Shown: piece after piece, positions 27,212 through 34,734 of the stretch
Numbering within the stretch: the first letter of the stretch is position 1
How the letters are laid out: every line of letters begins with the position of its first letter
Made by a program: the position numbers and the translations under genes
The notes under the pieces: generated by a model
What the model saw: only the letters and a program-made list of their open reading frames with translations
Told to the model about the DNA's origin: nothing
Databases searched by the model: none
NCBI RefSeq assembly: GCF_014651875.1
Contig: NZ_BMXS01000012.1
Coordinates: 82,999-146,998, forward strand
DNA from: Litchfieldella qijiaojingensis
GTDB taxonomy: Bacteria; Pseudomonadota; Gammaproteobacteria; Pseudomonadales; Halomonadaceae
Reading direction: 5' to 3'
DNA: 64,000 bases

Positions 27212-28264
27212 ATGGCGATTCTGACGACACATGCCCTGAAGAAACATTACGGCCGAATCATCGCCGTGGACGGCGTGGACATGGAGACCGTGGATGGCGA
27301 ACTGCTCGCTGTGCTCGGTCCCTCCGGTTCAGGAAAAACCACCTTGATGCGCCTGGTTGCCGGACTCGAGGAGCCGAGTTCGGGAAAGTTGTATATCGAT
27401 GGACACCCGATCATGGGGGTACCACCGCGCAAGCGTAATATCGCCATGGTGTTCCAGAGCTATGCGCTCTACCCGAACATGACGGTGCGGGACAACATCC
27501 TGTTTCCGCTACGCGCCCGCAAGATTGCTTCCGATGAGCAAAAGCGCCAATTGGAATGGGTAACTGAAATTCTGGAAATCGCGGATCTGCTCGACCGCCG
27601 ACCCACCCGGCTGTCGGGTGGGCAAAGCCAGCGAGTGGCCCTGGCCCGCGCCATGGTGCGCACCCCCGACCTTTTCCTGTTCGATGAGCCATTGAGTTCC
27701 CTGGACGCACAGATTCGCAGTCAGGCACGCGGAGAGCTGCGGGAGCTGCATGACCGTACGCGTATCACCACCCTCTATGTGACCCACGATCAAACCGAGG
27801 CACTGGGGCTGGCCGATCGGATCATGGTCATGGAAAAAGGCATCGTTCACCAGATCGGTACACCGCAGCAACTCTATTACGATCCTGCGGATACGTTCGT
27901 TGCTGGTTTCATTGGCGACCCACCCATGAACCTGCTGCAACTCGAGAACGCCATCATCGGCGTGCGGCCAGAGCATTTCCACCTGGCCTCGGAAGCGCCA
28001 GGCAAGGAGATAGCCCTGGAACTGGAGATCGAGGTCGAGCACTTGGAATTTCTCGGAGCAGAGTGGCTGATCTACGGTGTGGTTCGCCGTGGGCTTCCGC
28101 AACAACACCAGCAACCACGGGTCATCGGCCGCCTACGCCAGGCCGCCATGCCCACCATCGGTACCAGGGAGACTCACCATTTCGTGGTGACCAAGGAAGA
28201 TGCCTGTTTCTTCGACTCCAACACCGGCTCGCGACTCTCGGAAGCCAAGGTGGCTATCGCATGA
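27212..28264 (+). CDS. Carbohydrate-type ABC transporter ATP-binding protein with shortened C-terminal region
   Basis: Cytoplasmic ATPase of the MalK/UgpC/MsmK group. In 350 residues it has Walker A GPSGSGKTT, signature LSGGQSQR, Walker B LFLFDEPLSSLDA and switch region YVTHDQTEALGLADRI. After the usual GFIGDPPMN the sequence goes almost directly (LLQLENAI) into IGVRPEHFHL, where relatives normally have some 30-50 residues of the first OB/TOBE segment. The regulatory domain therefore seems shortened, although the end of the domain is kept. The gap to the binding protein gene is 22 bases. Confidence 0.92.
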   Translation: MAILTTHALKKHYGRIIAVDGVDMETVDGELLAVLGPSGSGKTTLMRLVAGLEEPSSGKLYIDGHPIMGVPPRKRNIAMVFQSYALYPNMTVRDNILFPLRARKIASDEQKRQLEWVTEILEIADLLDRRPTRLSGGQSQRVALARAMVRTPDLFLFDEPLSSLDAQIRSQARGELRELHDRTRITTLYVTHDQTEALGLADRIMVMEKGIVHQIGTPQQLYYDPADTFVAGFIGDPPMNLLQLENAIIGVRPEHFHLASEAPGKEIALELEIEVEHLEFLGAEWLIYGVVRRGLPQQHQQPRVIGRLRQAAMPTIGTRETHHFVVTKEDACFFDSNTGSRLSEAKVAIA

Positions 28265-29223
28265 AGGAAGGGACTGTAGCCCATGACCGGCCCACGGGCC
28301 TGATGGCACGCATGGCATTGGCGCTCGAACGCCCCCGCGTCCTGGGTACGCTCATGCTCGCTCCGGCCGTTCTCTATGTGGTGGCATTCGTGGCCGTCCC
28401 CTTCTTCATCGCCATTGCCCTGAGTGTCAGTGACGCCACCGTAGGCAACCCCCAGATAGATACTTTCGTTGGTCTGGACAACTTCATCAGCGTTATCAGT
28501 CAGGATGCCTTTGGCATCGCATTGCGCAACAGCCTGCTCATCACCACCCTGACGGTACTGATCCTGCTGGTACTGGCGACCACGGCCGTGGAACTGCTGG
28601 CCAGGGAGTTCCGTGGCAAGAGGCTGGTGCAAGTGCTGTTCATGATTCCCTGGGCCATGCCGGTGGCGCTTTCGGCGATAACCTGGCTGTGGTTGCTGGA
28701 CTCGCAATACAGTCCCATCGACTGGGTACTCGTCCAACTCGGACTTCTGGGACCGGACGGTCCTTTCGGCCCTTCGAGGAACATGTTCTACCTAGGCCGG
28801 GAGTGGCTGGCGATCGGCTCGGTGGTCTTCGTGGACGTGTGGCGCACGCTGCCGTTGGCAACGATCATCGTCCTGGCGGGGCGTCTCTCGATTCCGCGTG
28901 AACGCATCGAACAGGCCCAGCTCGACGGCGCGGGCTTTTTCCGGGTGCTGTTCCGCATCATCATTCCGGCGTTGGCTCCCGTGCTCACTGTGGCGATTCT
29001 GTTCACGGCCCTGTTGGTGATAGGGGAAATGTCCACGATTGCGTTGCTGACCCGGGGAGGACCGGGACACGCTACGCAGATCCTGCCCTACTGGGCCTAC
29101 CTCAAGGGCATCAACAGTGGTGACCTGGCGCAAGGGGCAGCCATCGCACTCTTCCTGTTCCCGGTACTTCTGGCGGCGGCCATCGTGGCATTGCGCTTTG
29201 CCTACCGAGCGGGCAGGGATTGA
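28261..29223 (+). CDS. Carbohydrate-type ABC permease (MalF/UgpA-like)
   Basis: Inner-membrane permease with six hydrophobic segments in 320 residues. The EAA coupling loop reads EQAQLDGAGFFRVLFRIIIPALAP. The start ATG at 28261 overlaps the ATPase stop (ATGA), so the longer in-frame opening upstream is not used. The N-terminus LERPRVLGTLMLAPAVLYVVAFVAVPFF is typical of the first permease of such systems. Substrate unknown. Confidence 0.94.
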   Translation: MKEGTVAHDRPTGLMARMALALERPRVLGTLMLAPAVLYVVAFVAVPFFIAIALSVSDATVGNPQIDTFVGLDNFISVISQDAFGIALRNSLLITTLTVLILLVLATTAVELLAREFRGKRLVQVLFMIPWAMPVALSAITWLWLLDSQYSPIDWVLVQLGLLGPDGPFGPSRNMFYLGREWLAIGSVVFVDVWRTLPLATIIVLAGRLSIPRERIEQAQLDGAGFFRVLFRIIIPALAPVLTVAILFTALLVIGEMSTIALLTRGGPGHATQILPYWAYLKGINSGDLAQGAAIALFLFPVLLAAAIVALRFAYRAGRD

Positions 29224-29233
29224 GGGGGCAACG

Positions 29234-30073
29234 ATGAGAGGCTACCCGCGCAAACTCATCTTCTATGCCGCTATCGTGCTGCTGGTTCTCTTCACCACGC
29301 TGCCAGTGCTCTACGCGGTCATCACCATCTTCAAACAAGAGAGCGAACTCTATCGGTTCGGGGCCAATCCCTTTATTTATGAAACCGCCCCTACCCTCGA
29401 TCACCTGGTCTACTTGTTCACCAGCACGCCCTTTCCCACCTTCGCGATGAATTCCCTGGTGATCGGGCTGTGCGTGGTCGCCATCACCGTGATACTTGCC
29501 GTTCCGGCCGCCTATTCCCTGGCACGCCTGACCGGTCATTGGGGCGAGCACTCCGGGATGGCGATCTTCCTGGTCTACCTGATTCCGCCAACCCTATTGT
29601 TCATTCCCTTGTTCCGGATCGTGGTGACCCTGGGGCTGGCCAACAGCATCTGGTCGCTGGTACTGGTGCTGCCGACCATCACCATTCCGTTCTGTACCTG
29701 GCTGCTGCTGGGCTTCTTCCGATCGATTCCTCGCCAACTGGATGAAGCCGCATTGCTGGACGGCTGCACCCGCTTCCAAGCCTTCTGGAAAGTGGTGCTA
29801 CCACAAGCATTGCCCGGTATCGGGGCATGCATCGTCTTCGCCTTTTCGCTGTCACTGTCCAACTATATCTATGCGGTGACATTTATCAGCGAGTCGGCAT
29901 CGCGAAACATCAGCGCCGGCGTGCCCACCGAGCTGATTCGTGGCGATGTCTACTTCTGGCCGTCGCTGATGGCTGCGACGACTGCCGTCGCCATTCCACT
30001 GGGCATTGCCTACGGGCTGCTCTTCGACTATCTGGTGCGTGGCTTCCAGAGTGCTGGTGCCAAGGAAGGCTGA
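29234..30073 (+). CDS. Carbohydrate-type ABC permease (MalG/UgpE-like)
   Basis: Second permease, 279 residues with six hydrophobic segments. The EAA loop reads LDEAALLDGCTRFQAFWKVVLPQALPG. It starts at ATG 29234 after GAGGGGG, 10 bases past the previous stop. It closes the operon; a hairpin follows at 30118. No regulator or glycosidase is adjacent, so the sugar remains unassigned. Confidence 0.94.
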   Translation: MRGYPRKLIFYAAIVLLVLFTTLPVLYAVITIFKQESELYRFGANPFIYETAPTLDHLVYLFTSTPFPTFAMNSLVIGLCVVAITVILAVPAAYSLARLTGHWGEHSGMAIFLVYLIPPTLLFIPLFRIVVTLGLANSIWSLVLVLPTITIPFCTWLLLGFFRSIPRQLDEAALLDGCTRFQAFWKVVLPQALPGIGACIVFAFSLSLSNYIYAVTFISESASRNISAGVPTELIRGDVYFWPSLMAATTAVAIPLGIAYGLLFDYLVRGFQSAGAKEG

Positions 30074-30117
30074 CGTGCATCACCCGGGTTCGCCCGAGCG
30101 ATACCTGCCAATAACAA

Positions 30118-30137
30118 GGCCCACCGTGAGGTGGGCC
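30118..30137. terminator. Hairpin between the ABC operon and hsp20
   Basis: GGCCCACC (30118-30125) pairs with GGTGGGCC (30130-30137) over a 4-base loop, between convergent genes. There is no strong T-run. Confidence 0.6.
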
Positions 30138-30154
30138 TGGCCAACGCTATCGAC

Positions 30155-30727
30155 TTATTGCGGTTGGATGGGGATCTCGCGCCGGCGGGGCTGGATCGTG
30201 GTGTCACGCGGCAACGTAACGGTCAGCACGCCGTTGCCGAAGGTCGCCTTGATATCCTCGACCTTGGCATCCTCAGGAAGATCCAGCACCCGGCGGAAGC
30301 TGCCATAGACGCGCTCGATACGCTGATAACGATCTTCCTTGGTATCGCTTTCCTGGCGCTTCTCGCCTTCGATCATCAGGCGATGATCATCCAGGGACAG
30401 CTTGATATCCTTCTCCTCGACACCGGGTACTTCGACACTGATGCGATACTCGTTGTCGCGCTCGGCGATATCCACGCTCGGCCGCAAGAAGCTGCTCATG
30501 GTACCGAAGCGGTCGTCAAGACTCGGGAAGCGATCGCCGAAAGTCGGCATACCGAACTGGCGCAGGGTATCGTCCATCCAGCGATCCAGTTCGCGATGCA
30601 TCTGCCACAACGGTGAAACCGCCGTCCGGCTCGGTTCGACCGCGTGCGTGACCGGCACCGGAGAGCCGGTGTTCTCGCGAGCCTCGCTCTTGAACCAGTT
30701 CCACGGAGAAAGTTTCTGCAGGTTCAT
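30155..30727 (-). CDS. Hsp20 / alpha-crystallin small heat-shock protein
   Basis: Cytoplasmic ATP-independent chaperone that holds unfolding proteins. It has 190 residues. The alpha-crystallin domain covers about 85-180, from SFLRPSVDIAERDNEYRISVEVPGVEEKDIKLSL through YGSFRRVLDLPEDAKVEDIKATFGNGVLTVTLPR; the C-terminal IPI of REIPIQPQ matches the I-x-I tail motif. ATG 30727 has a strong AGGAGG 9 bases upstream. A plausible sigma-32 promoter lies at 30783-30811. Confidence 0.95.
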   Translation of the reverse strand: MNLQKLSPWNWFKSEARENTGSPVPVTHAVEPSRTAVSPLWQMHRELDRWMDDTLRQFGMPTFGDRFPSLDDRFGTMSSFLRPSVDIAERDNEYRISVEVPGVEEKDIKLSLDDHRLMIEGEKRQESDTKEDRYQRIERVYGSFRRVLDLPEDAKVEDIKATFGNGVLTVTLPRDTTIQPRRREIPIQPQ

Positions 30728-30782
30728 ACGCCACACCTCCTGACGCATCACACAGCGATGAAGTCACTTTTCTTGCAATGCA

Positions 30783-30811
30783 ATATTGGTGGCGCCCGGC
30801 CGGTTTTCAAG
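30783..30811 (-). promoter_or_regulatory. Candidate sigma-32 promoter of hsp20
   Basis: On the minus strand, -35 CTTGAAA is followed after 13-14 bases by CACCAATAT, a partial match to the sigma-32 -10 consensus. It lies about 60 bases before the start codon and resembles the better htpG promoter. Confidence 0.55.
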
Positions 30812-30897
30812 CCCCAAACTCACAGATCATGACCCAAGTCAAGCCTTGGGCGCTTGCTTCCCATAATTCGGTTTCGTCCGAAAAGTTGCCGAGCGAT

Positions 30898-30976
30898 TGT
30901 CCCTTCCCAAGATAATCCCATAGGTAAGCGTAAGATAATTGCGGGTTGATGCGGGCTGAGGAAAGTTGTTGCGGGC
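30898..30976. repeat. Left end of the transposable-phage element
   Basis: Two copies of AAGATAAT (30909-30916 and 30932-30939) lie 23 bases apart, the first starting 11 bases from the tip. Three TGCGGG copies follow (30940, 30950, 30970). The first pair matches the right-end sites in inverted orientation and is probably bound by the transposase; the TGCGGG copies may be further transposase or repressor sites. Confidence 0.85.
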
Positions 30977-31055
30977 TGGGAAATGAAAAGGTGATTTCAG
31001 TTGTGCGTGGCGGTGGGGAGCACTTCGGCCACCACTGATCGGCGGAAGATTCCGT

Positions 31056-31508
31056 TCAGTCCTTCCGGCGCCGCTTGAGAGCCTTCCACTTCACGGCGCT
31101 CCAGGCGCGAAGCCAGCACCATGCTCCGTATGAAATGAGCGCCGAGAATCCGCTGGCGACCAGTGCATCCAGGAAGCTGAGTGAGGTGCGCCCGCTAAGC
31201 CAGGCGGAGAAGCCTACCAGTGCGGCGACGGCAAACATCAGCCCATAAACCAAAGTCTCTCGCCTTTCCCGCTCCCTCATGGCGGCGATGATCCGCTCCT
31301 GGGCGTAGTTATACCCGCACTTCCCACACACATTGGCATTCACCGCGACACCATGCCAGCCGCAGGCCTTGCAGGGCCGCAGATAGGGACTGTCGTTAGG
31401 CGGCGAGTACTCCTCGACTCGTGTGTGGTTATGGATGTCGTTGCCGGCGATCTGATGCCCTTCCCCTTGGACAACCTGGTGAACCTGCCGGCACTCAGTC
31501 TTTTTCAA
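31056..31508 (-). CDS. Zinc-ribbon, two-helix membrane protein with N-terminal GEGHQIAG motif
   Basis: A 150-residue protein of unknown function. It has three visible parts. The N-terminal segment (about 8-32) is QVHQVVQGEGHQIAGNDIHN. A zinc ribbon follows (CKACGWHG...CGKCGYN, about 46-66), and then two hydrophobic helices (about 85-105 and 112-132) with a basic tail. The start overlaps the repressor stop by 4 bases, so the two are translationally coupled. The N-terminal motif repeats the repressor's C-terminal one. The DUF-like part gives no enzymatic clue; a role in lysogen immunity, superinfection exclusion or cell killing is inferred from position only. Confidence 0.75.
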   Translation of the reverse strand: MKKTECRQVHQVVQGEGHQIAGNDIHNHTRVEEYSPPNDSPYLRPCKACGWHGVAVNANVCGKCGYNYAQERIIAAMRERERRETLVYGLMFAVAALVGFSAWLSGRTSLSFLDALVASGFSALISYGAWCWLRAWSAVKWKALKRRRKD

Positions 31509-32221
31509 TCCTTGAATCTCCTGCCAATGCTTACGCCTCCACTGTTTTCTATATTACCTCCGGCGATCTGATGCCCCTCTCCGCTTATATTCTGGCGAAC
31601 CTCCTCCTTGCCGGAGCCGTCCTTGGTAGGCTGGTTGCGGGGTTCCATACCCCTGGCAACACTCCATTTAGATAGATCCTCACGCTTTGTAGACACTGGG
31701 ACCACTGGGGTTAACTTCACACCATGCACGGCGATGGGCACATCGGCCACGATATCTATCTCGTCGTAATGCTCGTAGAAGTGCTCAATAACCGTGTCAA
31801 TGCTTTCTAGGACGGCTGTGCTGGGCTTGGGTTGGCCCTGTTCGAGCTCGCGACAGACTTGCAAGAAACGGCGCACTTCCGGGAGTCCCATCGATACCTC
31901 GCCAACGCCGCCGGAGGTGAAGCGCAGAGCCACCAGCGAACCAAAGCTGCGAAGTCTGGCAGTAGGTTGCGCTTCGACTTCCGCCTCCTCCTCGCCATAC
32001 AGAAGCCATTCGAGAGATACCCCGTAGGGCTGAAGGAAGGCTGCAATCGATGCCAAGACATCGGTCGGTGGAGTTAGGTCTCCACGCTCATATCGGCTGA
32101 GGGTGGCCCGTCCTATATCGACGGAATCAGATAGTTGCGCTTGGTTCATGCCCGCAAGCTTTCTTGCGGCGGCCAACCGCTCGCCAAAATGTTTCCGATA
32201 TGACTCATCGGTGCTTGACAT
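31505..32221 (-). CDS. Phage repressor, XRE-type, with C-terminal GEGHQIAG motif
   Basis: Probable lysogeny repressor of the element, 238 residues. An N-terminal helix-turn-helix (about 10-70; RLAAARKLAGMNQAQLSDSVDIGRATLSRYERGDLTPP) is followed by LEWLLYGEEE, as in CI-like repressors. No LexA-type Ser-Lys protease motif is recognised. The C-terminus (about 208-230) reads VRQNISGEGHQIAGGNIENSGG, a motif shared with the overlapping downstream membrane protein. It is transcribed divergently from the early genes, as expected for the immunity switch. Confidence 0.85.
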   Translation of the reverse strand: MSSTDESYRKHFGERLAAARKLAGMNQAQLSDSVDIGRATLSRYERGDLTPPTDVLASIAAFLQPYGVSLEWLLYGEEEAEVEAQPTARLRSFGSLVALRFTSGGVGEVSMGLPEVRRFLQVCRELEQGQPKPSTAVLESIDTVIEHFYEHYDEIDIVADVPIAVHGVKLTPVVPVSTKREDLSKWSVARGMEPRNQPTKDGSGKEEVRQNISGEGHQIAGGNIENSGGVSIGRRFKD

Positions 32222-32292
32222 ATGTTCCGATCCTACTCATTATGAATATGCATTGATCGTATCTGATTCAACTAAGTGTGAGGGATTCTCCG
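32222..32292. promoter_or_regulatory. Immunity-switch region between repressor and early genes
   Basis: A 71-base AT-rich divergent region separates the repressor from the Ner-position gene and must carry both promoters and the repressor operators. ATTATGAATATGCATTGATC includes the palindrome ATGCAT, but operators cannot be fixed by eye. Confidence 0.5.
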
Positions 32293-32526
32293 ATGAACAG
32301 CAACGACGTTATGCCTGGCCCGGAGCTGTACCAGAAGGTGCGCGGCGGATTCATAGCCCGCGGCACCTCCCTGGCTGCCTGGTGCCGCGAACACGGCCAT
32401 AACCCTACCAATGCCCGGTCCGCCCTGGTGGGCGCCTGGAACGGTCCCAAAGGCCGTGAGTTACGGCAGCGGCTGGCTGTGGACTCCGGTGTCATTCGTC
32501 TCTCCCGATCAGTCGTGTCGGCTTAA
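32293..32526 (+). CDS. Ner-like early DNA-binding protein
   Basis: A 77-residue protein in the position of Ner of Mu-like phages, directly across the immunity region from the repressor. The segment ARGTSLAAWCREHGHNPTNARSALVGAWNGPKGRELRQRLAVDSGV has the look of the Ner/SfsB-type helix-turn-helix seen in these phages. Ner proteins shut down early and repressor transcription. ATG 32293 has GAGGG upstream; an in-frame GTG 15 bases earlier is possible. Confidence 0.7.
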   Translation: MNSNDVMPGPELYQKVRGGFIARGTSLAAWCREHGHNPTNARSALVGAWNGPKGRELRQRLAVDSGVIRLSRSVVSA

Positions 32527-32608
32527 CGAAACATTAGGCGGCCGTTCTGCGAGGCGACAGTAGCAGCGGCAAGCTTTGTTTGGATGGCAGAACTGAGAGG
32601 GGTAGGCA

Positions 32609-33100
32609 ATGACGGGGCGTAATTGGAAGAGTCGACAACCAGGGTCATTGAGGCAGGCAATGGAGTGGTGCCTGGAGCATGCGCGAGTTCGCCATAACCG
32701 TTCGGTCGATAACATCGCCGACCTGATGGGGATGGCCAGCAAGTGGGTCATTTATAAATGGCTGGAGAATGGGCGGCTGCCGGCAATCTTGATTCGTCCT
32801 TTTGAACAGGCCTGCGGAATCGACTACGTGACCCGCTTCATTGGCCATTCGGGACAGAAATTGCTGATAGACATCCCAACGGGACATCGTGCAAGCAGCT
32901 CCGATATCAACGCGCTACAGGCGTCTTTTACAGACGCGGTGGGGCTACTGCTGCGGTACTACGACGGACAGATCGAAGCCGAGGACACCCTAGGTGCGCT
33001 CTTCACCGCCATGGAGCAGCTGGCCTGGCATCAAGGCACGGTGCAGAGACGACAGCAGCCGGAGTTCGATTTTGGGGCCGGGGTTGGAGGAGAGATGTGA
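32609..33100 (+). CDS. Phage early protein with predicted helix-turn-helix
   Basis: A 163-residue element protein without a named function. The N-terminal half (RSVDNIADLMGMASKWVIYKWLENGRLPAILIRPFEQACGIDYVTRFI) looks like a helix-turn-helix that may bind DNA. The second half carries a helix-rich region (about 100-145). GGGGTAGG lies 4 bases before the ATG. It is the second gene of a tightly packed early operon. Confidence 0.7.
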   Translation: MTGRNWKSRQPGSLRQAMEWCLEHARVRHNRSVDNIADLMGMASKWVIYKWLENGRLPAILIRPFEQACGIDYVTRFIGHSGQKLLIDIPTGHRASSSDINALQASFTDAVGLLLRYYDGQIEAEDTLGALFTAMEQLAWHQGTVQRRQQPEFDFGAGVGGEM

Positions 33101-33468
33101 TGCTGGATGTAGCTGAGCTTATCAGGCGGCGCAATCACGTGCTGGGTGGGATCGACCAGTTATCGACCGAGGATGCATTGGCCGTCATGACTGCGGCTAT
33201 GTGCGAGCTGACAGAGCGAGGCTTGAAGGCTGATAAGAAGGCCTCTTCCAGTGTAGCGCTCGCTTTGGAAAGCGACCCGCGCTCGAAAATCGAGCGAGAC
33301 CCAGAAATTAGAGATTTCATTCACAGCTTAAAAGGCCGTCGGTCGATCGAGCAGATTGCCGAGGCTTGCCATGGCCGGTTCGGAGATCGGGCGCCTGGAA
33401 GGAGTTCTATCCAGCGCTATCTCAAGCGGCTGAAGTATCGCCAAGGTACCGGGGAGGCGCGGGTATGA
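33100..33468 (+). CDS. Phage early protein with C-terminal helix-turn-helix
   Basis: A 122-residue early protein. The C-terminal part (about 70-115; IRDFIHSLKGRRSIEQIAEACHGRFGDRAPGRSSIQRYLKRL) resembles a transposase-type or recombinase-type helix-turn-helix. ATG at 33100 overlaps the preceding TGA; an in-frame GTG at 33097 is an alternative. GGAGGAG lies about 6 bases upstream. Function unknown. Confidence 0.7.
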   Translation: MLDVAELIRRRNHVLGGIDQLSTEDALAVMTAAMCELTERGLKADKKASSSVALALESDPRSKIERDPEIRDFIHSLKGRRSIEQIAEACHGRFGDRAPGRSSIQRYLKRLKYRQGTGEARV

Positions 33469-33788
33469 GCGAGTTGAATCAATCCGTTGGTAAGGCGCTC
33501 ACGCTGTTCGAGGCACTTGTGGCAAATGGCTTCCAGGGCAAGCCGCTCCTGGATGTTGCAGAGGCAGCTGGAGTCAACCCGACCACAGCTTGGCGCCTTC
33601 TAAAAACGCTGGAGGCTCACGGCTGGGTGGTCGAGGTACCTGTTGCCGGCAGCAAGCAGTCACGGTGGCGTGTAGCGACTCGACTGGCCAGCATCGCGCA
33701 TGCCTACCAGCGTGACGCCCTCGGTCGAGTGCAGGCGGTCCGCCAGGAATATCGCGACGTAACAGGAGAGGAGTTGTTGCATGGCTAA
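33465..33788 (+). CDS. IclR-type winged-helix early protein
   Basis: A 107-residue protein that consists almost entirely of an IclR-like N-terminal winged helix (VGKALTLFEALVANGFQGKPLLDVAEAAGVNPTTAWRLLKTLEAHGWV). It has no effector-binding domain. The ATG at 33465 overlaps the previous stop (ATGA), so the longer in-frame opening is ignored. Small proteins of this kind occur upstream of transposase genes in B3-like phages; a role in regulation of the early operon is inferred. Confidence 0.75.
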   Translation: MSELNQSVGKALTLFEALVANGFQGKPLLDVAEAAGVNPTTAWRLLKTLEAHGWVVEVPVAGSKQSRWRVATRLASIAHAYQRDALGRVQAVRQEYRDVTGEELLHG

Positions 33789-34734
33789 GCAGCCACAAAA
33801 GCACGCAGAGCTTCAGGACCAGCTGGAGCATGCTGACCTGGCCGAACGGCAGCTGGATGAGCGCGCCTTGATCGAAGGTGCCGAGCAGGCCGAGCTGGCG
33901 CGGTATAGCGAAGCCCGTGACCAGGCCAACCAGCTGTTGGGCCAAGCACGGACGGCGCAGTCATTTGCAAAACTGGCGACCGTCGTCACTTTGCGCACCC
34001 TGGCGGAAGTGAAGCAAACCAAGGCATATCGGGCACTTAGAGGCGTGTCTGGCGTGGACTCCCAAGGCAACAAAATCGACGACGTCGGCACTTGGGAGGG
34101 TTACTGCCAGGCCATTGGGCGCTCCAAGACTTCCGTGGATGAGGATCTTCGCAATCTGGCCGCCTTCGGGGAAGAAGCCCTGGAAAGCCTCCGGACGATC
34201 GGCGCCGGCTACCGAGAGCTTCGCAAGCTTCGCCAACTCCCTGACGAAGAGCGCGAGCTGATCATCCAGGGCGAGGCGGTGAAGATAGAGGACAAGGATG
34301 CCCTGGTCGAGTTGATCGAAGACATGGCAGCCCGGCATGCCAAGGAAAAGGACGCACTCAAGAGCCAGGCCGAAGAGAGTCGACAGGAGCTGGAGGCCTC
34401 GCGGCGGGTCACCCAGGACAAGTCCAACAAGATCGCCGAGCTTGAGGAACAACTGCATCGCCGCCAGCACCTGACGCCCGACCAGCGGGTGCAGGAGCTA
34501 TCCGATCGCCTCGAGGCTGAAGGGTTCAAGGCCCGGAGTCTGCTGCTGCCGCTACGCGCGGTAATGGTTGAAATCCTTGACTGGGAAGAAGCCCCTCGTG
34601 AGCTGAGGCATGCCTGCGCTCAGCAGGTGGCTCGGTTGCGCATCGAGCTTGATCAGTTGGAGCGCGAGCTGGACCTGGAGCCGGTCGATCTGGATATCGA
34701 TGACAGCTGGATGCAAGGGGGTGAAACGTCATGA
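33781..34734 (+). CDS. Phage early coiled-coil protein
   Basis: A 317-residue, strongly charged protein. The middle (about 85-150) contains GTWEGYCQAIGRSKTSVDEDLRNLAAFGEEAL, reminiscent of phage DNA-binding proteins. A long coiled coil spans about 180-240 (KEKDALKSQAEESRQELEASRRVTQDKSNKIAELEEQL). It overlaps both neighbours by a few bases and precedes the transposase, as in B3-like phages. It may help transposition or replication, but nothing in the sequence proves this. Confidence 0.7.
   Translation: MAKQPQKHAELQDQLEHADLAERQLDERALIEGAEQAELARYSEARDQANQLLGQARTAQSFAKLATVVTLRTLAEVKQTKAYRALRGVSGVDSQGNKIDDVGTWEGYCQAIGRSKTSVDEDLRNLAAFGEEALESLRTIGAGYRELRKLRQLPDEERELIIQGEAVKIEDKDALVELIEDMAARHAKEKDALKSQAEESRQELEASRRVTQDKSNKIAELEEQLHRRQHLTPDQRVQELSDRLEAEGFKARSLLLPLRAVMVEILDWEEAPRELRHACAQQVARLRIELDQLERELDLEPVDLDIDDSWMQGGETS

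Noticed and set aside
33465..33788. IclR-type regulator as a host gene
   Set aside because: It lacks the effector domain and is coupled on both sides to phage early genes.
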